A stretch of 64,000 nucleotides of DNA, taken from the NCBI RefSeq assembly GCF_036346615.1, contig NZ_CP107836.1, forward strand, positions 1,860,001 through 1,924,000. Reading direction: 5' to 3'. A program made the position numbers and the translations under genes. Shown in pieces: positions 18,524 to 27,252 of the stretch (positions within the stretch are counted from its first letter, which is position 1; each line of letters begins with the position of its first letter). This stretch comes from Streptomyces sp. NBC_00523. Its GTDB lineage: Bacteria > Actinomycetota > Actinomycetes > Streptomycetales > Streptomycetaceae. The notes below the pieces were generated by a model that was not told the origin of the DNA, made no database searches, and saw only the letters and a list, made by a program, of their open reading frames with translations.

Positions 18524-19743
18524 TTCAAGAAGTCCGGTACGTCCAGCTCTTCGGCCTGGGAGTCCGAGTAGGGACGGGCCGGCGGGACATGCGGCGGCGA
18601 GACGACCGGCGGAAGGTGGGTCTCACCCGACACCGGGACCGGCTCGGCCTGCGCCGGCTGCTCCTCGCGCGGCGGCACCGAACCGAGCCCGCCGGACTGG
18701 CGCACCGGCTCGGGCGCGGAACGGACCGGCGTCGGGGCCGGCTCCTCGCGCTTGGCGCTGTTCGCACCGAGGACGTTCTCCCGCCGGGCCGGCGGCTGTC
18801 CGCCGTCGAAGCCCGCCGCGATCACGGTGACCCGCACCTCGTCGCCGAGGGCGTCGTCGATGACCGCGCCGAAGATGATGTTCGCCTCCGGGTGGGCCGC
18901 CTCGCTCACCAGCTGGGCGGCCTCGTTGATCTCGAAGAGACCGAGGTCGCTGCCGCCGGAGATGGAGAGCAGGACACCGCGGGCGCCGTCGATGGACGCC
19001 TCCAGGAGCGGCGAGGAGATCGCCATCTCCGCGGCGGCCACCGCGCGGTCGTCGCCGCGGGCGGAGCCGATGCCCATGAGGGCGGAACCGGCCTCGGACA
19101 TGACCGACTTGACGTCGGCGAAGTCGAGGTTGATCAGGCCCGGCGTGGTGATGAGGTCGGTGATGCCCTGGACGCCCGAGAGCAGGACCTGGTCCGCCGA
19201 CTTGAACGCGTCGAGCACGCTGACCTGGCGGTCCGAGATGGACAGCAGCCGGTCGTTGGGAATGACGATGAGGGTGTCGACCTCTTCGCGGAGCTCGGCG
19301 ATGCCGTCCTCCGCCTGATTGGCGCGACGCCGGCCCTCGAAGGTGAACGGGCGGGTGACCACACCGATCGTCAGGGCGCCGAGCGAGCGCGCGATGTTGG
19401 CGACCACGGGGGCGCCACCGGTGCCGGTGCCGCCGCCTTCGCCTGCGGTGACGAAGACCATGTCGGCCCCCTTGAGGACCTCCTCGATCTCCTCACGGTG
19501 GTCCTCTGCCGCCTTACGACCGACGGCCGGGTTCGCCCCGGCGCCGAGGCCGCGGGTGAGTTCGCGGCCGACGTCGAGCTTGACGTCGGCGTCGCTCATC
19601 AACAGGGCTTGCGCATCCGTGTTGATCGCGATGAACTCGACGCCCTTGAGACCGACCTCGATCATTCGGTTGATGGCATTGACACCACCGCCGCCGACAC
19701 CGATGACCTTGATGACTGCGAGGTAGTTCTGCGGTGCTGCCAC
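18520..19743 (-). CDS. ftsZ: Cell division GTPase FtsZ
   Basis: 407 residues from GTG at 19743 ([19 protein letters not shown]), with GAGAGG 8 bases upstream. The tubulin signature [15 protein letters not shown] binds GTP and the T7 synergy loop is [12 protein letters not shown] variable Pro/Glu-rich linker from about residue 320 ends in the conserved tail [10 protein letters not shown] that binds partners such as SepF. FtsZ polymerises into Z rings; in Streptomyces it is dispensable for hyphal growth but needed for sporulation septa. The 276-base upstream region holds a promoter-like pair and an inverted repeat, consistent with separate control from the upstream genes. Confidence 0.98.
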   Translation of the reverse strand: MAAPQNYLAVIKVIGVGGGGVNAINRMIEVGLKGVEFIAINTDAQALLMSDADVKLDVGRELTRGLGAGANPAVGRKAAEDHREEIEEVLKGADMVFVTAGEGGGTGTGGAPVVANIARSLGALTIGVVTRPFTFEGRRRANQAEDGIAELREEVDTLIVIPNDRLLSISDRQVSVLDAFKSADQVLLSGVQGITDLITTPGLINLDFADVKSVMSEAGSALMGIGSARGDDRAVAAAEMAISSPLLEASIDGARGVLLSISGGSDLGLFEINEAAQLVSEAAHPEANIIFGAVIDDALGDEVRVTVIAAGFDGGQPPARRENVLGANSAKREEPAPTPVRSAPEPVRQSGGLGSVPPREEQPAQAEPVPVSGETHLPPVVSPPHVPPARPYSDSQAEELDVPDFLK

Positions 19744-19838
19744 GTCGAAGGCCTCTCGCCTCGAGTTACGTGTCGTCGCTTCGCGGTGATCCCGCCGCGA
19801 CGACGGATGCCGATTGGGACGGTCCGAACGCCGACCCA

Positions 19839-19863
19839 AACCCTAACGTTCAAGTTTAGGGTT
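19839..19863. repeat. Inverted repeat upstream of ftsZ
   Basis: AACCCTAA (19839-19846) and TTAGGGTT (19856-19863) are perfect 8-base arms 9 bases apart, about 100 bases upstream of the ftsZ start and just downstream of the promoter-like pair. They could form a leader hairpin or an operator. No known protein site is matched with certainty. Confidence 0.6.
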
Positions 19864-19899
19864 ACCAGTGTGTCTGCTTCATGGACTCTTCCGAACAGG

Positions 19900-19929
19900 A
19901 CACTAAGTCGACAAGTGGCGCACGTTCAA
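19900..19929 (-). promoter_or_regulatory. Probable ftsZ promoter
   Basis: On the minus strand, TTGAAC (19929-19924) and TAGTGT (19905-19900) are separated by 18 bases, a good match to the vegetative sigma consensus. Transcription would start near 19893, about 150 bases before the GTG. Confidence 0.5.
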
Positions 19930-20019
19930 CGAACACGCCGAACCTCCCGTTTTTCTTTTCACCCTATGTGATCACCCGTAGCGCTGACCAACCAGGGTGC
20001 TGGCCAGGCCAAATGTGCG

Positions 20020-20814
20020 TCAACCACCCGACACCGCAGGGGCGGTGGGGGCACTCACGTCGAAGTGTCCCGCTTTGGGGGCGGCCTTCATGAGAGCGGT
20101 GAGGACTTTCGCCTTCACCGCGCCCGCTCCGCCGCTTCCCCACATCACCGTGCGATCCCCGCTGAGTTCCAGGGAGATGGCGTCGTACGAGTCGACCCGG
20201 ACGACCCGGGTGTCCTCGGCGATGCCGTCCGGAAGGTCACCCGCGACCCGGACCGCTTCCCGCACCAGCCGGTCACCGCCGAAGCGGCGCAGGCTCGCGG
20301 AACGGCCTGTGGCCACTTCCAGCAGAGGCACGCGCCCGGGCGACTTGTCCACCGTCGCGAAGCGGACGCCCTCGTCGTCCACTTCGATGAACTTTCCGCC
20401 CTTTTTCACCAACAGGACCGGCTTTCGTTCGGTCACCTTAAGTCCGATCCCGTGCGGCCATGACCGAACGACATCCACCTTGTCGATACGAGGCAACTTC
20501 TGGCGCAACCTCTTCTCGATGGCGCCGGTGTCGACGGAGACGAGCGGGGCGTCCATCGGCACCGCCGCGGCGCGCTCCACCTCGGCCGGTGTCAGCACCC
20601 CGACTCCGGTGATCCTGACCTGTTCGACCCGCAGCCAGGAGGAGCCGTACAGCGCCCAGACGGCGCCGGAGCCGAGCAGCAGCACGGCTCCGGCGATCAG
20701 GAGCAGCAGCCGGCGCCGGGAGACGCGGCGCCCCTCGGGGCGTGGCCGCGGCGGCCGGTCCGGGGCGTCCTCCTGCTTCCCTGCACCGCGCTGGGCGGTC
20801 GTCGGTCCGGCCAC
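20020..20814 (-). CDS. ftsQ: Divisome protein FtsQ
   Basis: 264 residues from GTG at 20814, AAGGAG 6 bases upstream. A basic cytoplasmic tail (~33 residues) is followed by one membrane helix (LLLLIAGAVLLLGSGAVWAL) and an external POTRA domain beginning LRVEQVRITGVGVLTPAEV, then the FtsQ/DivIB beta domain (ERKPVLLVKKGGKFIEVDDE). It links early and late division proteins (FtsL/FtsB/FtsW/FtsI). It is separated from murG by 51 bases and from ftsZ by 276 bases. Confidence 0.95.
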   Translation of the reverse strand: MAGPTTAQRGAGKQEDAPDRPPRPRPEGRRVSRRRLLLLIAGAVLLLGSGAVWALYGSSWLRVEQVRITGVGVLTPAEVERAAAVPMDAPLVSVDTGAIEKRLRQKLPRIDKVDVVRSWPHGIGLKVTERKPVLLVKKGGKFIEVDDEGVRFATVDKSPGRVPLLEVATGRSASLRRFGGDRLVREAVRVAGDLPDGIAEDTRVVRVDSYDAISLELSGDRTVMWGSGGAGAVKAKVLTALMKAAPKAGHFDVSAPTAPAVSGG

Positions 20815-20865
20815 GCTCGCTCCTTATGCCGGGTCCGGGGGCCACCGCCCCCGGACCCGTCGGCC

Positions 20866-21960
20866 TCACGCGTTACGGCGTGCGGCGATCGCCTCGTACA
20901 CCATGCCGACCAGCAGATCGTCGGCGTCCCGGCGGCCGAACTCGGCGGCGGCCCGGGACATTTCATACAACCGGTGCGGATCGGACAGCACCGGGAGGAC
21001 GTTGCCCTGCACCCACTCGGGGGTGAGCGCGGCGTCGTCCACCAGCAGGCCGCCGCCGGCGTTGACCACCGGCTGGGCGTTGAGCCGCTGTTCGCCGTTG
21101 CCGATGGGCAACGGGACGTAGGCGGCGGGCAGTCCGACGGCGGAGAGTTCGGCGACGGTCATCGCGCCCGCGCGGCAGAGCATCATGTCGGCCGCGGCGT
21201 ACGCGAGATCCATCCGGTCCACGTACGGTACCGGGATGTAGGGGGGCATCCCGGGCATGTTGTCCACGCGCGGCAATTCGTTCTTCGGCCCGACCACGTG
21301 CAGGATCTGGATGCCGGAGCGCTGGAGCAGCGGAGCGACGCGCTGCACCACCTCGTTGAGGTGGCGGGCGCCCTGCGAGCCGCCGGAGACCAGCAGGGTC
21401 GGCAGGTTGGGGTCGAGGCCGAACGCCGCGCGCGCCTCGGGGCGGACGCGGGCCCGGTCGAGCGTGGCGATGGTGCGGCGGAGCGGGATGCCGATGTAGC
21501 GGGCGCCGCGCAGCTTGCTGTCGGGCGTGGAGACGGCGACGCCGTGCGCGTACCGCGAGCCGATCTTGTTGGCCAGACCGGGGCGGGCGTTGGCCTCGTG
21601 GACCACGATCGGGACGCCCGCGCGCTTGGCGGCGAGATAGCCCGGCAGGGCCACGTAACCGCCGAAGCCGACCACGCAGTCGGCCCTGGTGCGTTCCAGG
21701 ATCTGCTCGGCGGCCTTGATGGTGCCGCGCAGCCGGCCCGGGACGGTGATGAGTTCGGGGGTGGGCTTGCGCGGCAGCGGTACGGCCGGGATCAGCGCCA
21801 GTTCGTACCCCCGCTCGGGTACGAGTCTGGTCTCGAGTCCGCGCTCCGTGCCGAGAGCGGTGATCCCCACGCTCGGGTCCTGCCTGCGCAGGGCGTCCGC
21901 GAGGGCAAGCGCGGGCTCGATGTGGCCGGCGGTCCCCCCGCCGGCGAGTACGACATGCAC
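20866..21960 (-). CDS. murG: UDP-GlcNAc:lipid I N-acetylglucosaminyltransferase MurG
   Basis: 364 residues. It makes lipid II from lipid I on the inner face of the membrane. The glycine-rich loops [12 protein letters not shown] near the N-terminus and [15 protein letters not shown] mid-protein are the family signatures, together with [11 protein letters not shown] and [12 protein letters not shown] (donor-binding). It starts 6 bases after the ftsW stop, so it is in the same operon. Confidence 0.97.
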   Translation of the reverse strand: MHVVLAGGGTAGHIEPALALADALRRQDPSVGITALGTERGLETRLVPERGYELALIPAVPLPRKPTPELITVPGRLRGTIKAAEQILERTRADCVVGFGGYVALPGYLAAKRAGVPIVVHEANARPGLANKIGSRYAHGVAVSTPDSKLRGARYIGIPLRRTIATLDRARVRPEARAAFGLDPNLPTLLVSGGSQGARHLNEVVQRVAPLLQRSGIQILHVVGPKNELPRVDNMPGMPPYIPVPYVDRMDLAYAAADMMLCRAGAMTVAELSAVGLPAAYVPLPIGNGEQRLNAQPVVNAGGGLLVDDAALTPEWVQGNVLPVLSDPHRLYEMSRAAAEFGRRDADDLLVGMVYEAIAARRNA

Positions 21961-21966
21961 CGAATT

Positions 21967-23301
21967 TCACCGCTCTCCGGACGGCCGCTTCTTGACGCGC
22001 CGTCTCATCGTCTTCCATCTCACCCCGGGCCTCCGCACGGCCAGGGCCGCCTTCGCGGCGGGCTCGTCCCGCGCGAACGCGATCAGCAGCCCGACGGCGA
22101 ACATGGTCGGCAGCAGGGCCGACCCCCCGTAGGAGAACAACGGGAGCGGGACACCGGCGATCGGCAGCAGGCCGAGCACCGCACCGATGTTGATCACAGC
22201 CTGCGCCGTGATCCAGGTGGTCACACCTCCCGCTGCGTACCTCACGAAGGGGTCCTCCGTGCGTCCGGCCACGCGGATACCCGCATAGCCTAGAGCCGCG
22301 AAGAGGGCGAGCACCGACAGCGTCCCCGCCAGCCCCAGTTCCTCCCCGGTGATGGCGAAGATGAAGTCGGTGTGCGGTTCGGGAAGTTGGCCCCATTTTT
22401 CCACACTCGCACCGAGACCGGAACCGAACCATCCGCCCGATGCCAGAGCATAGATGCCGTGCACGGCCTGCCAGCAGGAGCCTCCCGGCCCCGGCTCGCT
22501 GGCCCCCATGCAGTCCAGCCTGGACATGCGGTTGGGGCTGGTCTTGATCAGCAGGAATCCGATGAGCCCGGCGGTGGCGAGCACTCCGGCGAACAGCCGG
22601 GTGGGTGCCCCGGCCAGCCAGAGCAGGCCGAACAGAATGGCCGTGAGAATGATCGCAGTGCCCATGTCGCCGCCGAGCATGATGAGCCCGAGCAGCATGA
22701 AGGCGACCGGCACCAGCGGCACCAGCATGTGCTTCCACTGGGTCAGCAGCCGCTTGTCCTGTTTGCGGGCGAGCAGGTCGGCCCCCCACAGCACGAGCGC
22801 CAGCTTGCCGAACTCGCTGGGCTGGAGCTGGAAGGGCCCGCCCAGATAGAGCCAGTTGCGGTTGCCGTTGACCGACATCCCTATCCCCGGCACCTGGACC
22901 AGGACCATCAGGAAGACGGCGCCCATGAGCAGCGGGTAGGACAGCGCGCGGTGCAGCTTCACCGGCATCCGGGCGGCGGCCGCCATCAGCCCGGCCCCGA
23001 TCACGGCGGCCAGGAACTGCTTGCGGAAGAAGTAGGTGCCGGGCTTGCCGAGCTCCAGCGCCTTGATCATCGAGGCGGAGTAGACCATCACCAGGCCGAG
23101 CACGGTGATCAGCAGTCCGGCGCCCAGGATCACGTAGTACGCCGTCAGCGGCCGGTCCCAGGCCCGCCGGGCCCGCTCGTACAGCCGCCGCACCCCGCCG
23201 CCGCGCGGGCTGCGGGGGCCGCCGGTGCTCCGGGCCCGCACCGCCGCGGGCCGCCGGGCCTTGGCCGCGGGCCTGACCCGCACGCTCTCTTCGGCCGGCA
23301 T
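21967..23301 (-). CDS. ftsW: SEDS-family peptidoglycan polymerase FtsW
   Basis: 444 residues. About ten membrane segments follow a basic N-terminal extension of about 50 residues. SEDS hallmarks are present: ELGLAGTLSVLALFAALGYA, the AAGGVTTWITAQAVINIGAV segment, and PLPLFSYGGSALLPTM near the C-terminus. It polymerises septal glycan with the transpeptidase FtsI and receives lipid II made by the MurG encoded next door. The short C-terminal tail is basic. Confidence 0.96.
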   Translation of the reverse strand: MPAEESVRVRPAAKARRPAAVRARSTGGPRSPRGGGVRRLYERARRAWDRPLTAYYVILGAGLLITVLGLVMVYSASMIKALELGKPGTYFFRKQFLAAVIGAGLMAAAARMPVKLHRALSYPLLMGAVFLMVLVQVPGIGMSVNGNRNWLYLGGPFQLQPSEFGKLALVLWGADLLARKQDKRLLTQWKHMLVPLVPVAFMLLGLIMLGGDMGTAIILTAILFGLLWLAGAPTRLFAGVLATAGLIGFLLIKTSPNRMSRLDCMGASEPGPGGSCWQAVHGIYALASGGWFGSGLGASVEKWGQLPEPHTDFIFAITGEELGLAGTLSVLALFAALGYAGIRVAGRTEDPFVRYAAGGVTTWITAQAVINIGAVLGLLPIAGVPLPLFSYGGSALLPTMFAVGLLIAFARDEPAAKAALAVRRPGVRWKTMRRRVKKRPSGER

Positions 23302-23350
23302 GTCCCTGTCCCCTCCACTGCTCGTGCCCGGGGCGCGGCGGCCGGGCCCG

Positions 23351-24778
23351 TCAGACGCTCTCGGCGGCGCGTGCGCGGACGGCGTCCGCGAATGCCTCGC
23401 CCCGCTTGTTGTAGTTGACGAACATGTCCATGGAGGCGCAGGCCGGGGCCATCAGTACGGTGTCTCCCGGCCGGGCGAGCCGCGCGGCCTCGCGGACCGC
23501 CTCGGACATCGCCCCAGTGTCGGTCCGGTCGAGGTCGACCACGGGTACCTCGGGGGCGTGTCGCGCGAGGGCTTCGCGGATCAGGGCGCGGTCGGCGCCG
23601 ATGAGCACGACGCCCCGCAGCCGCTTGGCGCAGCCGGTCACCAGCTCGTCGAAGGTGGCGCCCTTGGCCAGGCCGCCGGCGATCCAGACGAGGGAGTCGT
23701 AGGCGGCGAGCGAGGCTTCGGCGGCGTGCGTGTTGGTGGCCTTGGAGTCGTCCACGTACGCGACCCCGGCCACGTCCGCGACGTGCTCGATGCGGTGCGG
23801 GTCGGGGCGGAAGTTCCGCAGCCCGTCGCGGACGGCGGCGGGTTCGACGCCGAAGGCGCGGGCCAGCGCCGCGGCGGCCAGCGCGTTGGCGATGTTGTGC
23901 GGGGCCGGCGGGTTGACGTCGCCGACCTCGGCCAGCTCCTGGGCCTGCTTCTGGCGGTTCTGCACGAACGCCCGGTCGACCAGGATGCCGTCCACCACGC
24001 CGAGCTGCGAGGGCCCCGGCGTACCGAGGGTGAAGCCGATGGCGCGGCAGCCCTCCTCGACGTCCGCCTCGCGCACCAGGTCCTCGGTGGCCGGGTCGGC
24101 CGCGTTGTAGACGCAGGCGACGCGGTTGCCCTCGTAGATCCGGCCCTTGTCGGCGGCGTACGCCTCCATGGAGCCGTGCCAGTCGAGGTGGTCGGGGGCC
24201 AGGTTGAGCACGGCGGCCGAGTGGGCGCGCAGCGAGGGCGCCCAGTGCAGCTGGTAGCTGGAGAGTTCGACGGCGAGCACGTCGTACGTCTCCTCGCCGA
24301 GGACGGCGTCCAGCAGGGAGACGCCGATGTTGCCGACGGCGGCGGTGCGCAGCCCGGCGGCCTCCAGGATGGAGGCGAGCATCCGTACAGTCGTGGTCTT
24401 GCCGTTGGTGCCGGTGACCGCGAGCCAGGGGGCCGGCTCCCGGCCGTCCTGACCGCGCAGCCGCCAGGCGAGTTCGACGTCGCCCCAGACCGGGACGCCC
24501 GCCTCGGCGGCCGCGGCGAACAGCGGCTTGCCGGGCTTCCAGCCGGGGGCGGTGACGATCAGCTCGGTGGACTCGGGCAGGGTGTCGCCGTCGCCCAGGC
24601 GCACGGCGACACCCTGCGCCTCCAGCTCGGCGGCCTGGGCGCGGGAGCGCTCGTCGTCGCCGTCGTTGACGACGGTGACGACGGCGCCGAGGCCGTGCAG
24701 GACCCGGGCCGCCGGGATCCCGGAGACCCCGAGCCCGGCGACCGTGACGTGCTTGCCCTGCCAGTCCACGTTGCTCAC
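23351..24778 (-). CDS. murD: UDP-N-acetylmuramoylalanine--D-glutamate ligase MurD
   Basis: 475 residues. GTG at 24778 overlaps the mraY stop (GTGA). N-terminal GLGVSGIPAARVLHGLGAVV binds the nucleotide-sugar, VTGTNGKTTTVRML is the ATP loop of Mur ligases, and LNLAPDHLDWHGS and YVDDSKATNTHAAEASL complete the signature. It adds D-Glu to UDP-MurNAc-L-Ala in the cytoplasm. A start 15 bases upstream (ATG at 24793) would lengthen the overlap and is less likely. Confidence 0.97.
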   Translation of the reverse strand: MSNVDWQGKHVTVAGLGVSGIPAARVLHGLGAVVTVVNDGDDERSRAQAAELEAQGVAVRLGDGDTLPESTELIVTAPGWKPGKPLFAAAAEAGVPVWGDVELAWRLRGQDGREPAPWLAVTGTNGKTTTVRMLASILEAAGLRTAAVGNIGVSLLDAVLGEETYDVLAVELSSYQLHWAPSLRAHSAAVLNLAPDHLDWHGSMEAYAADKGRIYEGNRVACVYNAADPATEDLVREADVEEGCRAIGFTLGTPGPSQLGVVDGILVDRAFVQNRQKQAQELAEVGDVNPPAPHNIANALAAAALARAFGVEPAAVRDGLRNFRPDPHRIEHVADVAGVAYVDDSKATNTHAAEASLAAYDSLVWIAGGLAKGATFDELVTGCAKRLRGVVLIGADRALIREALARHAPEVPVVDLDRTDTGAMSEAVREAARLARPGDTVLMAPACASMDMFVNYNKRGEAFADAVRARAAESV

Positions 24779-25845
24779 TTCTTGGCTGCCCATCCTGCGT
24801 AGAAGAGGCCGAGTCCGACGATCACGCACATGCCCTGGATGATCCAGAAGCGGACCACGACAAGGACTTCGGACCACCCCTTGAGTTCGAAGTGGTGCTG
24901 GAGCGGGGCCATGCGGAAGACGCGCTTGCGGGTCATCTTGAACGAGCCGACCTGGATGACGACGGACATCGTGATCATCACGAAGAGGCCGCCGAGGATG
25001 GCCATCAGGAATTCGGTGCGGGAGCAGATCGCCAGGCCGGCGAGCGCGCCGCCGAGGGCGAGCGAACCGGTGTCCCCCATGAAGATCTTGGCCGGGGAGG
25101 TGTTCCACCACAGGAAGCCGAAGCAGGAGCCCATCAGCGCGGAGGCCACGACCGCGAGGTCGAGTGGATCACGCACTTCGAAACAGGCGCTCGGGTTCGT
25201 GAGGGTGGTGGCGTTGGCGCAGGACTCCTGGAACTGCCAGAGCCCGATGAAGGTGTACGCGCCGAAGACCATCACCGACGCGCCGGTGGCCAGGCCGTCC
25301 AGACCGTCCGTCAGGTTCACGCCGTTGGACATGGCGAGAATCATGAACAGCGCCCAGACGACGAACAGCACCGGGCCGATCGACCAGCCGAAGTCCTCCA
25401 CGAAGGAGAGCTTCGTGGAGGCCGGGGTGTTGCCGCGGGCGTCGGCGAACTGGAGCGAGAGCACCGCGAAGGCGATCCCGACTATCAGCTGGCCGGCCAT
25501 CTTCGCCTTGGCCCGCAGACCGAGCGAGCGCTGCTTGACGATCTTGATGTAGTCGTCGAGGAAGCCGACGAGTCCCATGCCGGCCATCAGGAAGAGGACC
25601 AGCACACCGGAGAAGCGCATCTCCTCGCCGGTGATCACCTTCGCCAGGAAGTACGCGATGAGCGTCGCCAGGATGAAGGCGATGCCGCCCATCGTGGGCG
25701 TGCCCTTCTTGGACCCGTGGGTACGCGGGCCGTCGTCGCGGATGAACTGCCCGTATCCCTTGCGGGCCAGGAGCTTGATCAGCAGCGGCGTGCCGACCAG
25801 GGTCAGGAAGAGCCCGATGGCTCCCGCGAAGAGGATCTGCCTCAT
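24775..25845 (-). CDS. mraY: Phospho-N-acetylmuramoyl-pentapeptide transferase MraY
   Basis: 356 residues, ten membrane helices. It transfers phospho-MurNAc-pentapeptide to undecaprenyl phosphate, giving lipid I. Catalytic Asp-rich segments are present: GFLDDYIKI, SNGVNLTDGLDGLATG and MGDTGSLALGG, plus the late MAPLQHHFELKGW motif. The ATG at 25845 overlaps the murF stop (ATGA). Confidence 0.98.
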   Translation of the reverse strand: MRQILFAGAIGLFLTLVGTPLLIKLLARKGYGQFIRDDGPRTHGSKKGTPTMGGIAFILATLIAYFLAKVITGEEMRFSGVLVLFLMAGMGLVGFLDDYIKIVKQRSLGLRAKAKMAGQLIVGIAFAVLSLQFADARGNTPASTKLSFVEDFGWSIGPVLFVVWALFMILAMSNGVNLTDGLDGLATGASVMVFGAYTFIGLWQFQESCANATTLTNPSACFEVRDPLDLAVVASALMGSCFGFLWWNTSPAKIFMGDTGSLALGGALAGLAICSRTEFLMAILGGLFVMITMSVVIQVGSFKMTRKRVFRMAPLQHHFELKGWSEVLVVVRFWIIQGMCVIVGLGLFYAGWAAKK

Positions 25846-27248
25846 CGGCCCGCGACCTCGCCCTCGGTCGCGTTCTCCAGCAGTGCTGTGACGACCTGCT
25901 CAAGGCCGACCGACCGGGACGCCTTCACCAGCACCACGTCTCCCGGGCGCAGTTCCCTGCGCAACAGGTCGACGGCAGCCTGTGCGTCGGACACGTGCAC
26001 CGACTCCTCACCCCACGAACCCTCGTTGTATGCGCCCAGTTGCAGCCAGGAGGCTTCTCTGCCCCCGACCGCGACGAGCTTGCTGACGTTGAGCCGGACG
26101 GCGAGCCGTCCGACCGCGTCGTGCTCGGCGAGCGAGGCGTCGCCGAGCTCGGCCATCAGGCCGAGCACCGCCCACGTACGACGCCCCTTCCCCATGGCGG
26201 CCAGCGCGCGGAGCGCTGCCTTCATGGATTCGGGGTTGGCGTTGTAGGCGTCATTGACGAACGTCACGCCGTCCGGACGCTCGGTGACCTCCATGCGCCA
26301 GCGGGAGAGGGTGCCCGCCTCGGAGAGCCCTTCGGCGATCTCGTCTGCGGACAGGCCCAGCTCATGGGCGACGGCGGCCGCGGCGAGCGCGTTCGACACG
26401 TGGTGCTCACCGTACAGGCGCATGGTCACCTCGCTGCACCCGGTGGGTGTTCGGAGGCGGAACGCGGGGCGTCCGTCGTCGGTGAGGTGGACGTCTTCGC
26501 CCCGTACGTCCGCATCCGCGCCCTCGCCGAAGAGGACGACGCGGGCCTTGGTACGGGAGGACATGGCGCGTACGAGAGGGTCGTCGGCGTTGAGCACGGC
26601 GATGCCGTCCTCGGGGAGCGACTCGACCATCTCGCCCTTGGCCTGGGCGATCTGCTCCTTGCCGCCGAACTCGCCGATGTGCGCGCTGCCGACGTTGAGC
26701 ACCAGGCCGATGCGCGGCGGGACGAGTCCGGTGAGGTAGCGGATGTCCCCGATGTAGCGGGCGCCCATTTCGAGGACCAGGTGCTTGGTCTCGTCGGTGG
26801 CGCGCAGCGCGGTGAGCGGCAGGCCGATCTCGTTGTTGAGGTTGCCCTCCGGGTAGACGGTGGGCCCCTTGCGCTCCAGGAGTTGCGCGATGAGGTCCTT
26901 GGTGGAGGTCTTGCCCGCGGAGCCGGTGAGGGCGACGACGGTGGCGCCGAGGCGGCCGACGACGGCGCGGGAGAGCGCGCCGAGGGCGGCCACGACGTCG
27001 TCCACGACGATCGCGGGAACGCCGACGGGGCGGGTGGCCAGGACGAGGGCCGCGCCCGCCGCGACGGCGCGCTCGGCGTAGTCGTGGCCGTCGGCCCGTT
27101 CGCCGGCGAAGGCGACGAAGAGGCTGCCGGGGGTCACCTTGCGGGAGTCGATGACGACGGGCCCGCTGACGGTTGCCGACCGGTCCGGTATGTCGTGCGT
27201 CTGCCCGCCGACGATTTCGGCGATCTCGGCGAGGGAAAGGGCGATCAC
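25842..27248 (-). CDS. murF: UDP-MurNAc-tripeptide--D-alanyl-D-alanine ligase MurF
   Basis: 468 residues from GTG at 27248 (AGGGA about 9 bases upstream). ATP loop LTGSAGKTSTKDL, then NLNNEIGLPLT and VNDAYNANPESMKAALRA, are MurF hallmarks. It adds D-Ala-D-Ala to finish the UDP-MurNAc-pentapeptide used by MraY. It starts 4 bases after the murE stop. Confidence 0.97.
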   Translation of the reverse strand: MIALSLAEIAEIVGGQTHDIPDRSATVSGPVVIDSRKVTPGSLFVAFAGERADGHDYAERAVAAGAALVLATRPVGVPAIVVDDVVAALGALSRAVVGRLGATVVALTGSAGKTSTKDLIAQLLERKGPTVYPEGNLNNEIGLPLTALRATDETKHLVLEMGARYIGDIRYLTGLVPPRIGLVLNVGSAHIGEFGGKEQIAQAKGEMVESLPEDGIAVLNADDPLVRAMSSRTKARVVLFGEGADADVRGEDVHLTDDGRPAFRLRTPTGCSEVTMRLYGEHHVSNALAAAAVAHELGLSADEIAEGLSEAGTLSRWRMEVTERPDGVTFVNDAYNANPESMKAALRALAAMGKGRRTWAVLGLMAELGDASLAEHDAVGRLAVRLNVSKLVAVGGREASWLQLGAYNEGSWGEESVHVSDAQAAVDLLRRELRPGDVVLVKASRSVGLEQVVTALLENATEGEVAGR

Positions 27249-27252
27249 TTGG

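Noticed and set aside
19839..19863. Telomere-like AACCCTAA/TTAGGGTT
   Set aside because: It is a single inverted pair, not a tandem array, and Streptomyces telomeres use other palindromes. Kept only as a possible regulatory repeat.
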